NCBI GenBank assembly: GCA_947500035.1
Contig: CANMQP010000010.1
Coordinates: 186,001 to 250,000, forward strand
Direction of reading: 5' to 3'
Length of the DNA stretch: 64,000 nt
DNA from: an uncultured Kiloniellaceae bacterium
Lineage (GTDB): Bacteria; Pseudomonadota; Alphaproteobacteria; Kiloniellales; Kiloniellaceae
Shown one piece after another: positions 17,207-24,751 of the stretch. Position 1 is the stretch's first letter. Every line of letters starts with the position of its first letter. The position numbers were made by a program, and so were the translations under genes. Below the pieces are notes generated by a model that worked only from the letters and a program-made list of their open reading frames with translations, did not search any database and was not told the DNA's origin.

Positions 17207-17289
17207 GGCGCCCGCTCTTGATCCCCCGCACGCCCATAGGGCGTTTCCTCCCTAAACTTGGGCCGTGCAATTGCACGGCCTTTTTTTTT
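17207..17289 (+). ncRNA. Candidate small RNA of the mmgR (alpha-r8) type
   Basis: A compact block contains a hairpin CGCCC-ATA-GGGCG (17231-17243) and the single-stranded decamer TTTCCTCCCT (17244-17253). A strong Rho-independent terminator with nine T follows. As I recall, TTTCCTCCCT placed just before the terminator is the conserved core of the alphaproteobacterial mmgR/alpha-r8 sRNA family. The expected family length (about 80 nt) puts the 5' end near 17207; that end is a guess. No open frame covers it. Confidence 0.62.
17261..17289 (+). terminator. Rho-independent terminator of the sRNA
   Basis: GGCCGTGCAATTGCACGGCC (17261-17280) is a perfect 20-bp palindrome, followed by T9. It is oriented for plus-strand transcripts and has no protein gene directly upstream, which supports an sRNA. 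On the other strand it lies downstream of no T-run, so it is not clearly bidirectional. Confidence 0.85.
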
Positions 17290-17351
17290 CGCCTGCTTGT
17301 CTCTGCTGTTTGCACCTGTTCCAATCGCGCTCTCTCGATCAACGGATGACC

Positions 17352-17930
17352 TTATGCAAGGTCGTCACCTCGTTCACCTGGCAAGCTTCCGTCCCCCTCG
17401 CCAATGGCGCGTTGCATCGTGACGCTGTCAACCCAGCGGCCGAACTTGAAGCCGATGGACTTGAGCAGTCCGGCGCGGGTAAAGCCGTGCTTTTCGTGCA
17501 GGCGTATGGAGGCCTGGTTGGCGCTGTCGCCGATGACCGCGATCAGCTGTCGGTAGCCGAGCTCCTCGCAGCGGCGGATCAACGCGGTCATTAAAGCTGA
17601 CCCGACACCGCGTCCGACCGCTTCGGCGTCGACATAAACCGAATTCTCTAGGCAGAAGCGATAGGCCGGACGTGGGCGGTAAGGGCCTGCATAGCTGTAA
17701 CCGGCGACTTTTCCATCGCTCTCGGCACCGTCACTCTCGGCGACCAGGAACGGCAGATCCCGGGCGCGGGTCGCTTCAAATCGCCGGGTCATTTCAGCCA
17801 GATCAGGCGGAGTTTCCTCAAAGGACGCCAAACCGGTCAAGACATGCCGGGCGTATATCTCCCGCACGGTCGGCAAGTCTTCCAACTGCGCGTCACGGAC
17901 GAAAGGTTGACGGAATGGTCGTTCGGACAT
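17352..17930 (-). CDS. GNAT N-acetyltransferase, phosphinothricin/amino-acid acetyltransferase type
   Basis: A 192-residue acetyl-CoA-dependent N-acetyltransferase of the Pat/Bar/MnaT branch. The sequence opens with VRDAQLEDLPTVREIYARHV and SFEETPPD, continues with VAGYSYAGPYRPRPAYRF, and has the acetyl-CoA loop VDAEAVGRGVGSALM. The C-terminal GFTRAGLLKSIGFKFGRWVDSVTMQR is diagnostic of this branch. Homologues acetylate phosphinothricin-like or methionine derivatives. It is 25 bp downstream of, and on the same strand as, the N-formylglutamate amidohydrolase gene. The natural substrate is unknown. Confidence 0.9.
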   Translation of the reverse strand: MSERPFRQPFVRDAQLEDLPTVREIYARHVLTGLASFEETPPDLAEMTRRFEATRARDLPFLVAESDGAESDGKVAGYSYAGPYRPRPAYRFCLENSVYVDAEAVGRGVGSALMTALIRRCEELGYRQLIAVIGDSANQASIRLHEKHGFTRAGLLKSIGFKFGRWVDSVTMQRAIGEGDGSLPGERGDDLA

Positions 17931-17954
17931 TATCTGCTTCCCGGCGCGATTGCG

Positions 17955-18977
17955 CTATTCGGCTGCGAGTACGGGGGCGAGCGAGCCGGGATCCAGAGCG
18001 CCCAGACGTTTGATCAAGACACGGATCTCCGCGGCCAGACGTTTCAGGCCGGGGCCACGCTGCAGACTGGCCTCATCCATGTAGATGTCGCGCGAAATCT
18101 CAATTTGCAGAACATGAACGCCATCGACCGGGCGCCCATAGTGAGTGGTGATGAACCCCCCGGCATAGGGCTTGTTGAGGCCGACCTGGTAGCCGCAGCT
18201 GCGGAGCAGGGCCGCTGCGGCTCCGGTTATGGCCGGGGCACAGCTCTCGCCGTGGTGATCGCCCAGGACAAAATCGATTCGATTTGCATTCGCTGGACCA
18301 CCGGTGAGCGTTGAGAGCGACGGCATGGAGTGGCAATCGATCATAATGCAGTAGCCGAATCGGGCCAGGGTCTGCTCGATTAAAGACCGCAGTGCGGCAT
18401 GATAGGGGTAGTAGCATTGCTGAATACGCTGCTCGACCTCGGCGAAGGTCAGCTTGCCGCGGTAAATGTCAACGTTGCTGGCGACCACGCGGGCGATCGT
18501 GCCCAAACCTGCTGCGATCCGTGGAGAGTGCGTGTTGACAAAAGCGGGCAAAGCCTCATTGAACATAGCCGGGTCGAGCTCAAAGGGTTCGCGGTTCACG
18601 TCCACATAAGCGCGGGGAAAATCTGCAGCAAGAATCGGCGCGCCGCACTCCGGCGCAGCGCTGAAGAGTTCGTCCACGAAGCTGTCTTCCGAACGGCGCA
18701 AAGTCTTGGGGTCCAGGCGCGACTTGGCAATAAAGTCGGCCGGGTAGTCGCTGCCACTGTGCGGCGACGAGAAGACCAGGGGGATTGTTTGCGCCTTGGG
18801 CGCCAGGATTCTATGCCGGCGCGCGACCTTCAAGTCGTCCGAGCGGGGGAGAAAAGTGTCTGATCTTGTGCGTCGAACCAATTTCCAGCCTGTGTCTTGG
18901 TGCCCGGTTTTTGTCAGTGTGGCCTGTCTGAACTTAAACTTTCTTAAGCAAAGGATTGCCAAGAAAGCCCCGTCCAT
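17955..18977 (-). CDS. N-formylglutamate amidohydrolase family protein (first copy)
   Basis: Zn-dependent amidohydrolase of the HutG/FGase fold, which cleaves N-formyl-L-glutamate to formate and glutamate in histidine degradation. Family signatures are VFSSPHSGSDYP, SEDSFVDELF, PRAYVDVNREPFELDP, YCIMIDCHSMPS and NKPYAGGFITTHYG. The ATG at 18977 gives about 55 residues before the conserved core, which is unusual, and there is no other ATG. TTG codons at residues 33 and 49 are alternatives, so the N-terminus is uncertain. No other hut genes are present, and a distant paralogue lies at 33469. Other N-acyl amino acids are possible substrates. Confidence 0.87.
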   Translation of the reverse strand: MDGAFLAILCLRKFKFRQATLTKTGHQDTGWKLVRRTRSDTFLPRSDDLKVARRHRILAPKAQTIPLVFSSPHSGSDYPADFIAKSRLDPKTLRRSEDSFVDELFSAAPECGAPILAADFPRAYVDVNREPFELDPAMFNEALPAFVNTHSPRIAAGLGTIARVVASNVDIYRGKLTFAEVEQRIQQCYYPYHAALRSLIEQTLARFGYCIMIDCHSMPSLSTLTGGPANANRIDFVLGDHHGESCAPAITGAAAALLRSCGYQVGLNKPYAGGFITTHYGRPVDGVHVLQIEISRDIYMDEASLQRGPGLKRLAAEIRVLIKRLGALDPGSLAPVLAAE

Positions 18978-19103
18978 GCTTATTCAGGCTCACCGGATAG
19001 CTTTACGCTCCGGCCGTATGTTAAAGACTACTTAGCAGATATGACATAGGTTACGCTGACGTTGGTCTGTTGGTATGCTCACATCTTGAGGTGCCGCTTC
19101 AGC

Positions 19104-19119
19104 TTAACCCCGAGTTAAC
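19104..19119 (+). promoter_or_regulatory. CtrA-type binding site upstream of cpdR
   Basis: TTAACCCCGAGTTAAC fits TTAA-N7-TTAAC exactly and lies 58 bp upstream of the cpdR start. CpdR controls ClpXP-dependent CtrA turnover in Caulobacter, so a CtrA site here would close a feedback loop. Binding is inferred. Confidence 0.62.
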
Positions 19120-19176
19120 CACGTTCTGGCGGCTTCCGCCTAGGGCAACAAGAGATGGCGAACGACGCAGGGCACG

Positions 19177-19536
19177 ATGGCGCAGATTTTATTGGCAGAA
19201 GACGACGACTCAATGCGGGACTTTTTGGCGAAGGCTCTTCGCCGCGCCGGGCATGAGGTTGAGGCGGTCGGCGACGGCCTTGACGCCATGGAAAGCCTCA
19301 CTCAATCGCCTGTCGATCTGTTGTTGGCAGATGTCGTCATGCCGGGACTTGACGGAATTGAGCTCGCGCGACGCGCCGCTCAGGAACAACCTGGTATCAA
19401 GGTTATGTTCATCACGGGCTTTGCGGCGGTTGCTCTCAAGAATCGGGATCAGGCGCCCAAGGGCGCACGCGTTTTGTCGAAGCCGTTTCATCTGCGCGAA
19501 CTGGTCGATCAGATTGACGTCATGCTGAGTGCGTGA
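19177..19536 (+). CDS. cpdR: Single-domain response regulator CpdR
   Basis: A stand-alone receiver domain that, when unphosphorylated, helps load substrates onto the ClpXP protease in the alphaproteobacterial cell cycle. The 119 residues contain LLAEDDDSMRDFL, the phospho-acceptor Asp52 in LADVVMPGLDG, Thr80 in FITGFAAVAL and Lys102 in VLSKPFHLRELVD. The GFAAVAL and SKPFHLRELVD blocks are characteristic of CpdR. There is no output domain. A CtrA box lies 58 bp upstream. In this lineage CpdR is part of the CckA-ChpT-CtrA phosphorelay; those genes are not in the window. Confidence 0.93.
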   Translation: MAQILLAEDDDSMRDFLAKALRRAGHEVEAVGDGLDAMESLTQSPVDLLLADVVMPGLDGIELARRAAQEQPGIKVMFITGFAAVALKNRDQAPKGARVLSKPFHLRELVDQIDVMLSA

Positions 19537-19860
19537 CGGGGCCTTGCATCGGCTTTTTTTATCTCTCACCTCCATATACCGGCAGCTCTTGAATCGCGGC
19601 GTGAGAAACGCGCGCGGTTTCTCTCGGCCAGGATAGAACGAATGGATTCCCGCGTCTGTCGGTGTGACCGGACTGGATTGACGTGAGTGATAAATCGACT
19701 TGGTCGATTACGTCTGATTTGATCCGATCTAGGGCTTGCAAAAGCATTCTGAGGATGGTACTTCGCCGCCCATCAACGTTGCAAAGCGGCGTTTGATCTT
19801 CAGAGGCGGCCCTATTTGGCGGGTCGAGGTGACGGATTGATCCGCGCCAGTCCTCGGAAA
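19537..19860. other. Intergenic region between cpdR and tRNA-Val
   Basis: About 320 bp without a convincing gene. A GCCTTGCATCGGC-TTTTTTT sequence just after cpdR (19544-19560) could act as a weak terminator. The rest must contain the tRNA promoter, but I see no clear motif. Confidence 0.4.
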
Positions 19861-19935
19861 GGGCGTATAGCTCAGCGGGAGAGCGCCTCGTTGACATCGA
19901 GGAGGTCCCTGGTTCAATCCCAGGTACGCCCACCA
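19861..19935 (+). tRNA. tRNA-Val(GAC)
   Basis: A complete cloverleaf. The acceptor stem pairs GGGCGTA with TACGCCC, the D-arm contains AGCTCAGCGGGAGAGC, the anticodon loop TTGACAT reads GAC, and the T-arm has GGTTCAATCC. The CCA end is encoded in the genome at 19933-19935. No integrase or repeated 3' end was found next to it. Confidence 0.97.
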
Positions 19936-20244
19936 TTATTTCAAGCTCTCGAAATTAGCTTCGGACCAGAGCTTCCGGCGCGGTAGAGGAGCCTCTTCTC
20001 TATTTATGCGGGCCGGATCTACAGACTGACTCTGCGCGCACAAGTAGATTTGTTTTGGTGTTGGAAGTAAAGGTCACACCGTCTGAGTTCTTGTTTTTCC
20101 GTAAGACTTAACTGCGCAGATCTGCTTTTAGTTGTAACTCTACTAATTAGTGTGCGACTGCAGAAACACGCAGGCTTTTCAACCAGGAATTAATAACGTT
20201 TTTACTATATCGGCGTAGCTTAACCTTATTGCGAAGCCGGGGGA
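19936..20244. other. AT-rich intergenic region downstream of tRNA-Val
   Basis: About 310 bp, clearly more AT-rich than the flanking genes. I find no gene, terminator or repeat that I can support. It probably carries the promoter of the methyltransferase at 20245. Confidence 0.4.
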
Positions 20245-21210
20245 ATGAGCGCCCGGTTTGATTCGGGTATTTTAATGGTCGCTTCCGCCAGACAGTCTCC
20301 TAAGGCAAAAATCACACTGTTCGCGCGGATAAAGGCGTGGTGGGAAGGCTATGAGCTCGCCGTGGTCCAGAAAGCCAAGGCACCCACCGTTGCAAAAGAG
20401 CATGATGTCCGGGCCGATGAGCACATTTGGGAATCCTCGCGGGTCCAACTTGTTCAAGACGTGTGGGGTGAGGGTTTTTCCTCTCCTGGCGATGCCGACT
20501 ACATCATCGAGATGCTTAAACCCTTTGCCTTGACGCCTGCTATGAGCGTTCTGGAGCTTGGCTCCGGTCTTGGCGGCGCAAGCCGGGTTATGGCGGAACA
20601 CTTCGGTGTATGGGTGACCGCGTTTGAGGCCGACCGGGTATTTGCCGAGGCGGGTATGGAACTCTCCACCATGGCCGGTCTGGCAAAAAAAGCGCCGATC
20701 GCAACCTTTGACCCGGACAACTTTGAATACAAAGAAATGTCCTGCGACTGTATCTACTCTAAAGAAAGCTTCTTTACGGTCAAAAAGAAGACCGAGCTTC
20801 TGGGCGTCATCGGCGATGCCTTGAAGGATCGCGGGCAGTTTCTTTTTACCGATTTCGTCAAGGCGGAGGAGGTCAAAAATCCCAAGGCGTTGAAGGCCTG
20901 GGAGGAGGCGGAACCTGTCACACCTCATCTCTGGAGCGTAAAAGACTACGATACCGCGCTGTCGCGGCAGAAGATTGAGATCCGGATTACCGAGGATATC
21001 ACCGACAATTTCCGCATGCTCGTGATGAAAGGCTGGGCCGATTATCTGGCCTCCGCTTCTCAGGAGGGTGTGAGCGAACAGATGGCGGCAACCGTGGTGA
21101 CCGAGGCGGAATTGTGGGCGAGGCGCGTCAAGGCCTTCGAGAGCGGCGACTTGCGGGTTTGCCGGATTTATGGCCTCAAGAAACAGGGTAATCTGCTTTC
21201 CGATTGGTAG
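20245..21210 (+). CDS. SAM-dependent methyltransferase, substrate unknown
   Basis: A 321-residue methyltransferase. Motif I is VLELGSGLGGASRVMAE near residues 112-128, the strand-2 acid is VTAFEADRVF, and the post-II region is CDCIYSKESFFTVKKKTELL. The last of these resembles the EHxxH-like block in phosphoethanolamine/sterol-type methyltransferases. FLFTDFVKAEE is motif III. A roughly 70-residue basic N-terminal extension (RIKAWWEGYELAVVQKAKA) precedes the fold and may contact membranes. ATG starts at 20245 and 20275 are both usable. It stands alone between tRNA-Val and rpmJ. A phospholipid or small-amine substrate is a guess. Confidence 0.8.
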   Translation: MSARFDSGILMVASARQSPKAKITLFARIKAWWEGYELAVVQKAKAPTVAKEHDVRADEHIWESSRVQLVQDVWGEGFSSPGDADYIIEMLKPFALTPAMSVLELGSGLGGASRVMAEHFGVWVTAFEADRVFAEAGMELSTMAGLAKKAPIATFDPDNFEYKEMSCDCIYSKESFFTVKKKTELLGVIGDALKDRGQFLFTDFVKAEEVKNPKALKAWEEAEPVTPHLWSVKDYDTALSRQKIEIRITEDITDNFRMLVMKGWADYLASASQEGVSEQMAATVVTEAELWARRVKAFESGDLRVCRIYGLKKQGNLLSDW

Positions 21211-21341
21211 AATACCAAGAGATTCTGGCTTTATTGCACTCACAGTAACTCCAGTGGTTGACAGAGCGGGGGGCGTTCCGTACTTTCCCGGCGCTTTCCG
21301 GTGGCCCGAAACCACGGGCTCAATATGCCGAGGACAGGATT

Positions 21342-21467
21342 ATGAAAGTCGTTAATTCGTTGAAGACCGCAAAACTGCGGGAAAAAGGTTGCCGCGTCGT
21401 GCGCCGCCGTGGGCGCGTCTACGTGATCAACAAAAAGAACCCGCGCTTTAAAGCTCGCCAGGGCTAA
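21342..21467 (+). CDS. rpmJ: 50S ribosomal protein L36
   Basis: A 41-residue ribosomal protein L36 of the zinc-free (C-minus, YkgO-like) type. The sequence begins [13 protein letters not shown], continues with [25 protein letters not shown], and lacks the CxxC...CxxxxH zinc ligands, keeping a single Cys. This form is normal in alphaproteobacteria. An AGGACAGG purine run lies just upstream of the ATG at 21342. A strong terminator follows about 45 bp after the stop. L36 binds 23S rRNA in the large subunit. Confidence 0.95.
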   Translation: MKVVNSLKTAKLREKGCRVVRRRGRVYVINKKNPRFKARQG

Positions 21468-21513
21468 GGTCTTCTCAAGGCTGGCTGCTGTTTGCACCGG
21501 CCTTCTATCTTCC

Positions 21514-21555
21514 AGCAAAGCCGCGCTCTTATTGGAGCGCGGCTTTGCTTTGTGC
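21514..21555 (+). terminator. Strong intrinsic terminator after rpmJ
   Basis: AGCAAAGCCGCGCTC (21514-21528) pairs perfectly with GAGCGCGGCTTTGCT (21535-21549) around a six-base loop, followed by TTGTG. The stem is 15 bp. The T-tract is short, but stem strength and position after rpmJ support termination. Confidence 0.8.
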
Positions 21556-21676
21556 TGCGCGGGTCTCGGCGGCCGTGTGTTGGTCGTGTGCAACCCTCTC
21601 TCTCATAGCCTGAAATACGGCCGTTCAAATCCGAGCTTGGGATTGAACCTCGACTTGCAAGACACCATATTCGGAT

Positions 21677-21695
21677 AAATTGGTATTACCAATTT
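21677..21695. promoter_or_regulatory. FadR/PdhR-type operator upstream of glcDEF
   Basis: AAATTGGTATTACCAATTT is a perfect 9-1-9 palindrome. It contains ATTGGT-N3-ACCAAT, the PdhR/FadR-subfamily GntR consensus, about 220 bp upstream of glcD. A FadR-type regulator is encoded at 32365-33159 and is one candidate partner; the pairing is inference. Confidence 0.6.
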
Positions 21696-21912
21696 GAGTG
21701 AGCCGGTTTTTGAGTGCGTCGGTGCAGAATTCGGCTAGCATTCGAAAAAGCCCGTCGAATGGGTTTCAAAAGATCAGCCGTGAAGGGCTGGCAAAGGCTT
21801 TTACAGCTGTGGTTCCCTCCGGGGTTTGAACGCATCATCTCGATGCAGATACCGCGCGAAAACCGGGGCAAGCAGCAGAAATAAAGCGTGAACTGGGGAG
21901 GAGACCGTTGCC

Positions 21913-23400
21913 ATGCTGATGCCCGAACCCGATCAGGCGATGATTTCGCGCAAGCGGGAACTCGTCATGAAACTTCGTGAAATCGTGCCTGGCGAAGGTG
22001 TGATCGCGGATGAAGACGAGCTGAGGGTCTACGAGAGCGATGGCCTTACAGCCTATAAGCAACCGCCACTGATTGCTGTTCTGCCTGAGACAACAGAGCA
22101 AGTCAGCCGGGTCCTGAAGTACTGCCACGATGAGGGCATCAAGGTCGTGCCGCGCGGCGCGGGAACTTCGTTGTCAGGGGGCGCACTTCCCCTTGCGGAC
22201 GGCATCATTCTGGGCCTTGGAAAGTTTAATCGGATTCTTGCGGTCGATTTCGACAACCGCTGTGCGGTGGTTCAGCCCGGAGTGACCAACCTGGGTATTA
22301 CCAAGGCGGTTGAAGACGAGGGTTTCTATTACGCACCAGACCCCTCCAGCCAGATCGCCTGTACGATCGGTGGAAACGTCGCGGAGAATTCCGGGGGCGT
22401 CCATTGCCTCAAATACGGACTGACAACGAATAATCTGCTCGGCCTGGAGATTGTGCTGATTGATGGCACGGTCCTGCGAATCGGTGGAAAACACCTTGAT
22501 GCTGAAGGTTACGATCTCCTCGGTCTGATGACCGGGTCCGAGGGCCTACTGGGCGTGGTCACGGAAGTCACCGTCCGTCTGCTCAAGAAACCTGAAACGG
22601 CGCGGGCGTTGCTCCTTGGTTTCTCCAGTAGCGAAGCGGCGGGCGAACTGGTTGCCGCGATCATTGCTGCGGGCATTGTTCCGGGCGGTATGGAGATGAT
22701 GGACCGGCCGGCCATCCACGCCGCGGAAGACTTTGTTCATGCGGGCTACCCTCTGGACGTCGAAGCCCTGCTGATCGTCGAGCTCGATGGTCCTAAGGCT
22801 GAGGTGGACCATCTGATTGAGACAGTCTCAGGGCTGGCCGACGCGAAAGGGGCCGTGACCAAGCGGGTCAGCGAATCTGAAGAGGAACGCATGCGGTTCT
22901 GGGCAGGCAGGAAAGCGGCCTTCCCGGCGGTCGGGCGGATTTCGCCTGACTACTACTGCATGGACGGTACGATTCCCCGCAACCAGTTGCCGCATGTTCT
23001 GCGCCGCATGCGCGAGATGAGCGAACACTATGAACTCGGTGTCGCCAACGTCTTTCACGCCGGAGACGGTAACCTGCACCCCCTCATTCTCTATGACGCC
23101 AATAAGGAGGGAGAATTGCAGAAAGCGGAGGATTTCGGATCTGACATTCTACGCCTTTGTGTCGAGGTCGGCGGGGTGCTGACCGGCGAACATGGCGTCG
23201 GGGTCGAGAAGCGCGACCTCATGCCTGATATGTTCTCCGATATCGATCTGAAACAGCAGCAGCGCGTCAAATGCGCATTCGATCCCGATGCGTTGCTCAA
23301 TCCCGGCAAGGTCTTTCCTCAGCTTCATCGCTGCGCAGAACTGGGGCGCATGCATATCTCTCGCGGACAGCTCCCCTTTCCAGAATTGCCGAGGTTCTGA
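21913..23400 (+). CDS. glcD: Glycolate oxidase FAD-linked subunit GlcD
   Basis: Catalytic FAD subunit of the GlcDEF glycolate dehydrogenase, which oxidises glycolate to glyoxylate and passes electrons to the membrane quinone pool through GlcF. The N-terminal FAD-binding PCMH domain has VVPRGAGTSLSGGALP and PDPSSQIACTIGGNVAENSGG. The C-terminal oxidase domain includes VFHAGDGNLHPLI and GVLTGEHGVGVEKRD, with the conserved His residues. GGGGAGGAG lies about 12 bp before the ATG at 21913. It ends 3 bp before glcE. The 495 residues match the family. Confidence 0.95.
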   Translation: MLMPEPDQAMISRKRELVMKLREIVPGEGVIADEDELRVYESDGLTAYKQPPLIAVLPETTEQVSRVLKYCHDEGIKVVPRGAGTSLSGGALPLADGIILGLGKFNRILAVDFDNRCAVVQPGVTNLGITKAVEDEGFYYAPDPSSQIACTIGGNVAENSGGVHCLKYGLTTNNLLGLEIVLIDGTVLRIGGKHLDAEGYDLLGLMTGSEGLLGVVTEVTVRLLKKPETARALLLGFSSSEAAGELVAAIIAAGIVPGGMEMMDRPAIHAAEDFVHAGYPLDVEALLIVELDGPKAEVDHLIETVSGLADAKGAVTKRVSESEEERMRFWAGRKAAFPAVGRISPDYYCMDGTIPRNQLPHVLRRMREMSEHYELGVANVFHAGDGNLHPLILYDANKEGELQKAEDFGSDILRLCVEVGGVLTGEHGVGVEKRDLMPDMFSDIDLKQQQRVKCAFDPDALLNPGKVFPQLHRCAELGRMHISRGQLPFPELPRF

Positions 23401-23403
23401 GGG

Positions 23404-24669
23404 ATGGGCGATAGATTCAAACCCGATTCGATCGAGCAGGTCGCCGAGATCGTCAGTTGGGCTGCCGCAGAGACGACGCCGATTGAAGTTCTGGGACGGG
23501 GCAGCAAAGCCGTGCTGGGACGTCCCACCCAGACCGAGTACAGCCTGGATCTCTCGGCCCTGACCGGCATCACGCTCTATGAACCCGATGAACTTGTCCT
23601 GTCCGCGAGGGCAGGGACTCCGATGGCGGAGATCGAAGCGGCCCTCGCTGAAGAAAACCAATATCTCGCGTTTGAACCTGCCGACTATGGTCCGCTTCTG
23701 AAAGGCTCAGCCCAGGAAATGGGGCCGTCCGGCAGCTTGGGTGGCGTTGTGTCCTGCAATCTGGCTGGTCCTCGGCGCATCAAATCTGGCGCGGCACGGG
23801 ATCATTTCCTCGGATTAAAGGGCGTTTCGGGGCGAGGGGAAGTCTTTCAGGCCGGTGGTCGGGTCGTGAAGAATGTCACTGGGTACGATCTGATGAAACT
23901 TCATGCAGGCGCCTACGGGACTCTGTCCGCGTTGACGGATGTTACCGTAAAAGTGCTGCCGGCACCGGAAAAGACCCGCAGTGTCCTCCTCTTTGGACTG
24001 GACGATGCCGAGGCAGTCATCGCCATGACGCAAGCCATGGGGTCCTCACATGAAGTCTCGGCGGCAGCCTATCTGCCGGCTGCGATCGCGCAGGAATTCG
24101 CTTCCAGTCGATTTCCCGATGCACAGTCCGTGACGGCGATCCGTGTCGAGGGGCCCGGGCCGTCGGTCAATCACCGTTGCGCCGCCCTGCGCAACGAGCT
24201 GACTGGGCAGGCAGAGACGGAGGAGTTGCACAGTCACAATTCGCTGTCGCTTTGGGCCTTTATCCGGGATGTGATTCCATTCGCTCTTCCCAGCCAGGAT
24301 TTCTCGGCCGAGAGTGACGCCGTTTGGCGGATATCGGTGCCGCCTGCACAGGGGGCGGATTATGTCGCGGCACTGAAAACGTCTCTGGGCGAGGATGCCG
24401 CAACTGTAAGATACTTCTTCGACTGGAGTGGAGGCCTGATCTGGCTTGCGCTGCCGGAAAAAGACGAGGCCCGGCACGAAGCGGTGCGCAGTGCGCTTGC
24501 CCCATTCGGAGGGCACGCGACTCTCATCCGGGCTTCCGCCGATCTGCGCAATCGGATCGCGGTCTTCCAGCCACTGGATCTGGGCATTGCCGCTCTCAGC
24601 AGCCGGGTGAAAAAGAGCTTCGATCCGCACGGCATCATGAACCCGGGCCGCATGTATGCCGGGGTTTAA
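23404..24669 (+). CDS. glcE: Glycolate oxidase FAD-binding subunit GlcE
   Basis: Second FAD-domain subunit of glycolate oxidase. The 421 residues show the PCMH-type binding segments VLGRGSKAVLG, GPSGSLGGVVSCNLAGPRRIKSG and GRVVKNVTGYDLMKLHAGAYGTL, all typical for GlcE. The C-terminus IMNPGRMYAGV is also diagnostic. It lies 3 bp behind glcD and 82 bp before glcF, so the three genes are almost certainly cotranscribed. GlcE is needed for activity in E. coli, where all three subunits are required. Confidence 0.94.
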   Translation: MGDRFKPDSIEQVAEIVSWAAAETTPIEVLGRGSKAVLGRPTQTEYSLDLSALTGITLYEPDELVLSARAGTPMAEIEAALAEENQYLAFEPADYGPLLKGSAQEMGPSGSLGGVVSCNLAGPRRIKSGAARDHFLGLKGVSGRGEVFQAGGRVVKNVTGYDLMKLHAGAYGTLSALTDVTVKVLPAPEKTRSVLLFGLDDAEAVIAMTQAMGSSHEVSAAAYLPAAIAQEFASSRFPDAQSVTAIRVEGPGPSVNHRCAALRNELTGQAETEELHSHNSLSLWAFIRDVIPFALPSQDFSAESDAVWRISVPPAQGADYVAALKTSLGEDAATVRYFFDWSGGLIWLALPEKDEARHEAVRSALAPFGGHATLIRASADLRNRIAVFQPLDLGIAALSSRVKKSFDPHGIMNPGRMYAGV

Positions 24670-24751
24670 AACTCAGTACGGAAACAACTTCTTTCTTTGC
24701 TTCACTTGATCCGGGCTGACGGCCTGCCGCGAAATAGAAACGGAACGCTAA

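Noticed and set aside
19861-19935. tRNA-Val as an integration site for a mobile island
   Set aside because: No integrase gene or repeated tRNA 3' end is visible in the flanking sequence.
19559-19936. Minus-strand open frame over the tRNA
   Set aside because: It is antisense to tRNA-Val and the surrounding non-coding DNA and has no support as a gene.
20272-21315. Minus-strand open frame of 347 codons
   Set aside because: It is opposite the methyltransferase gene, which has a full set of SAM-binding motifs.
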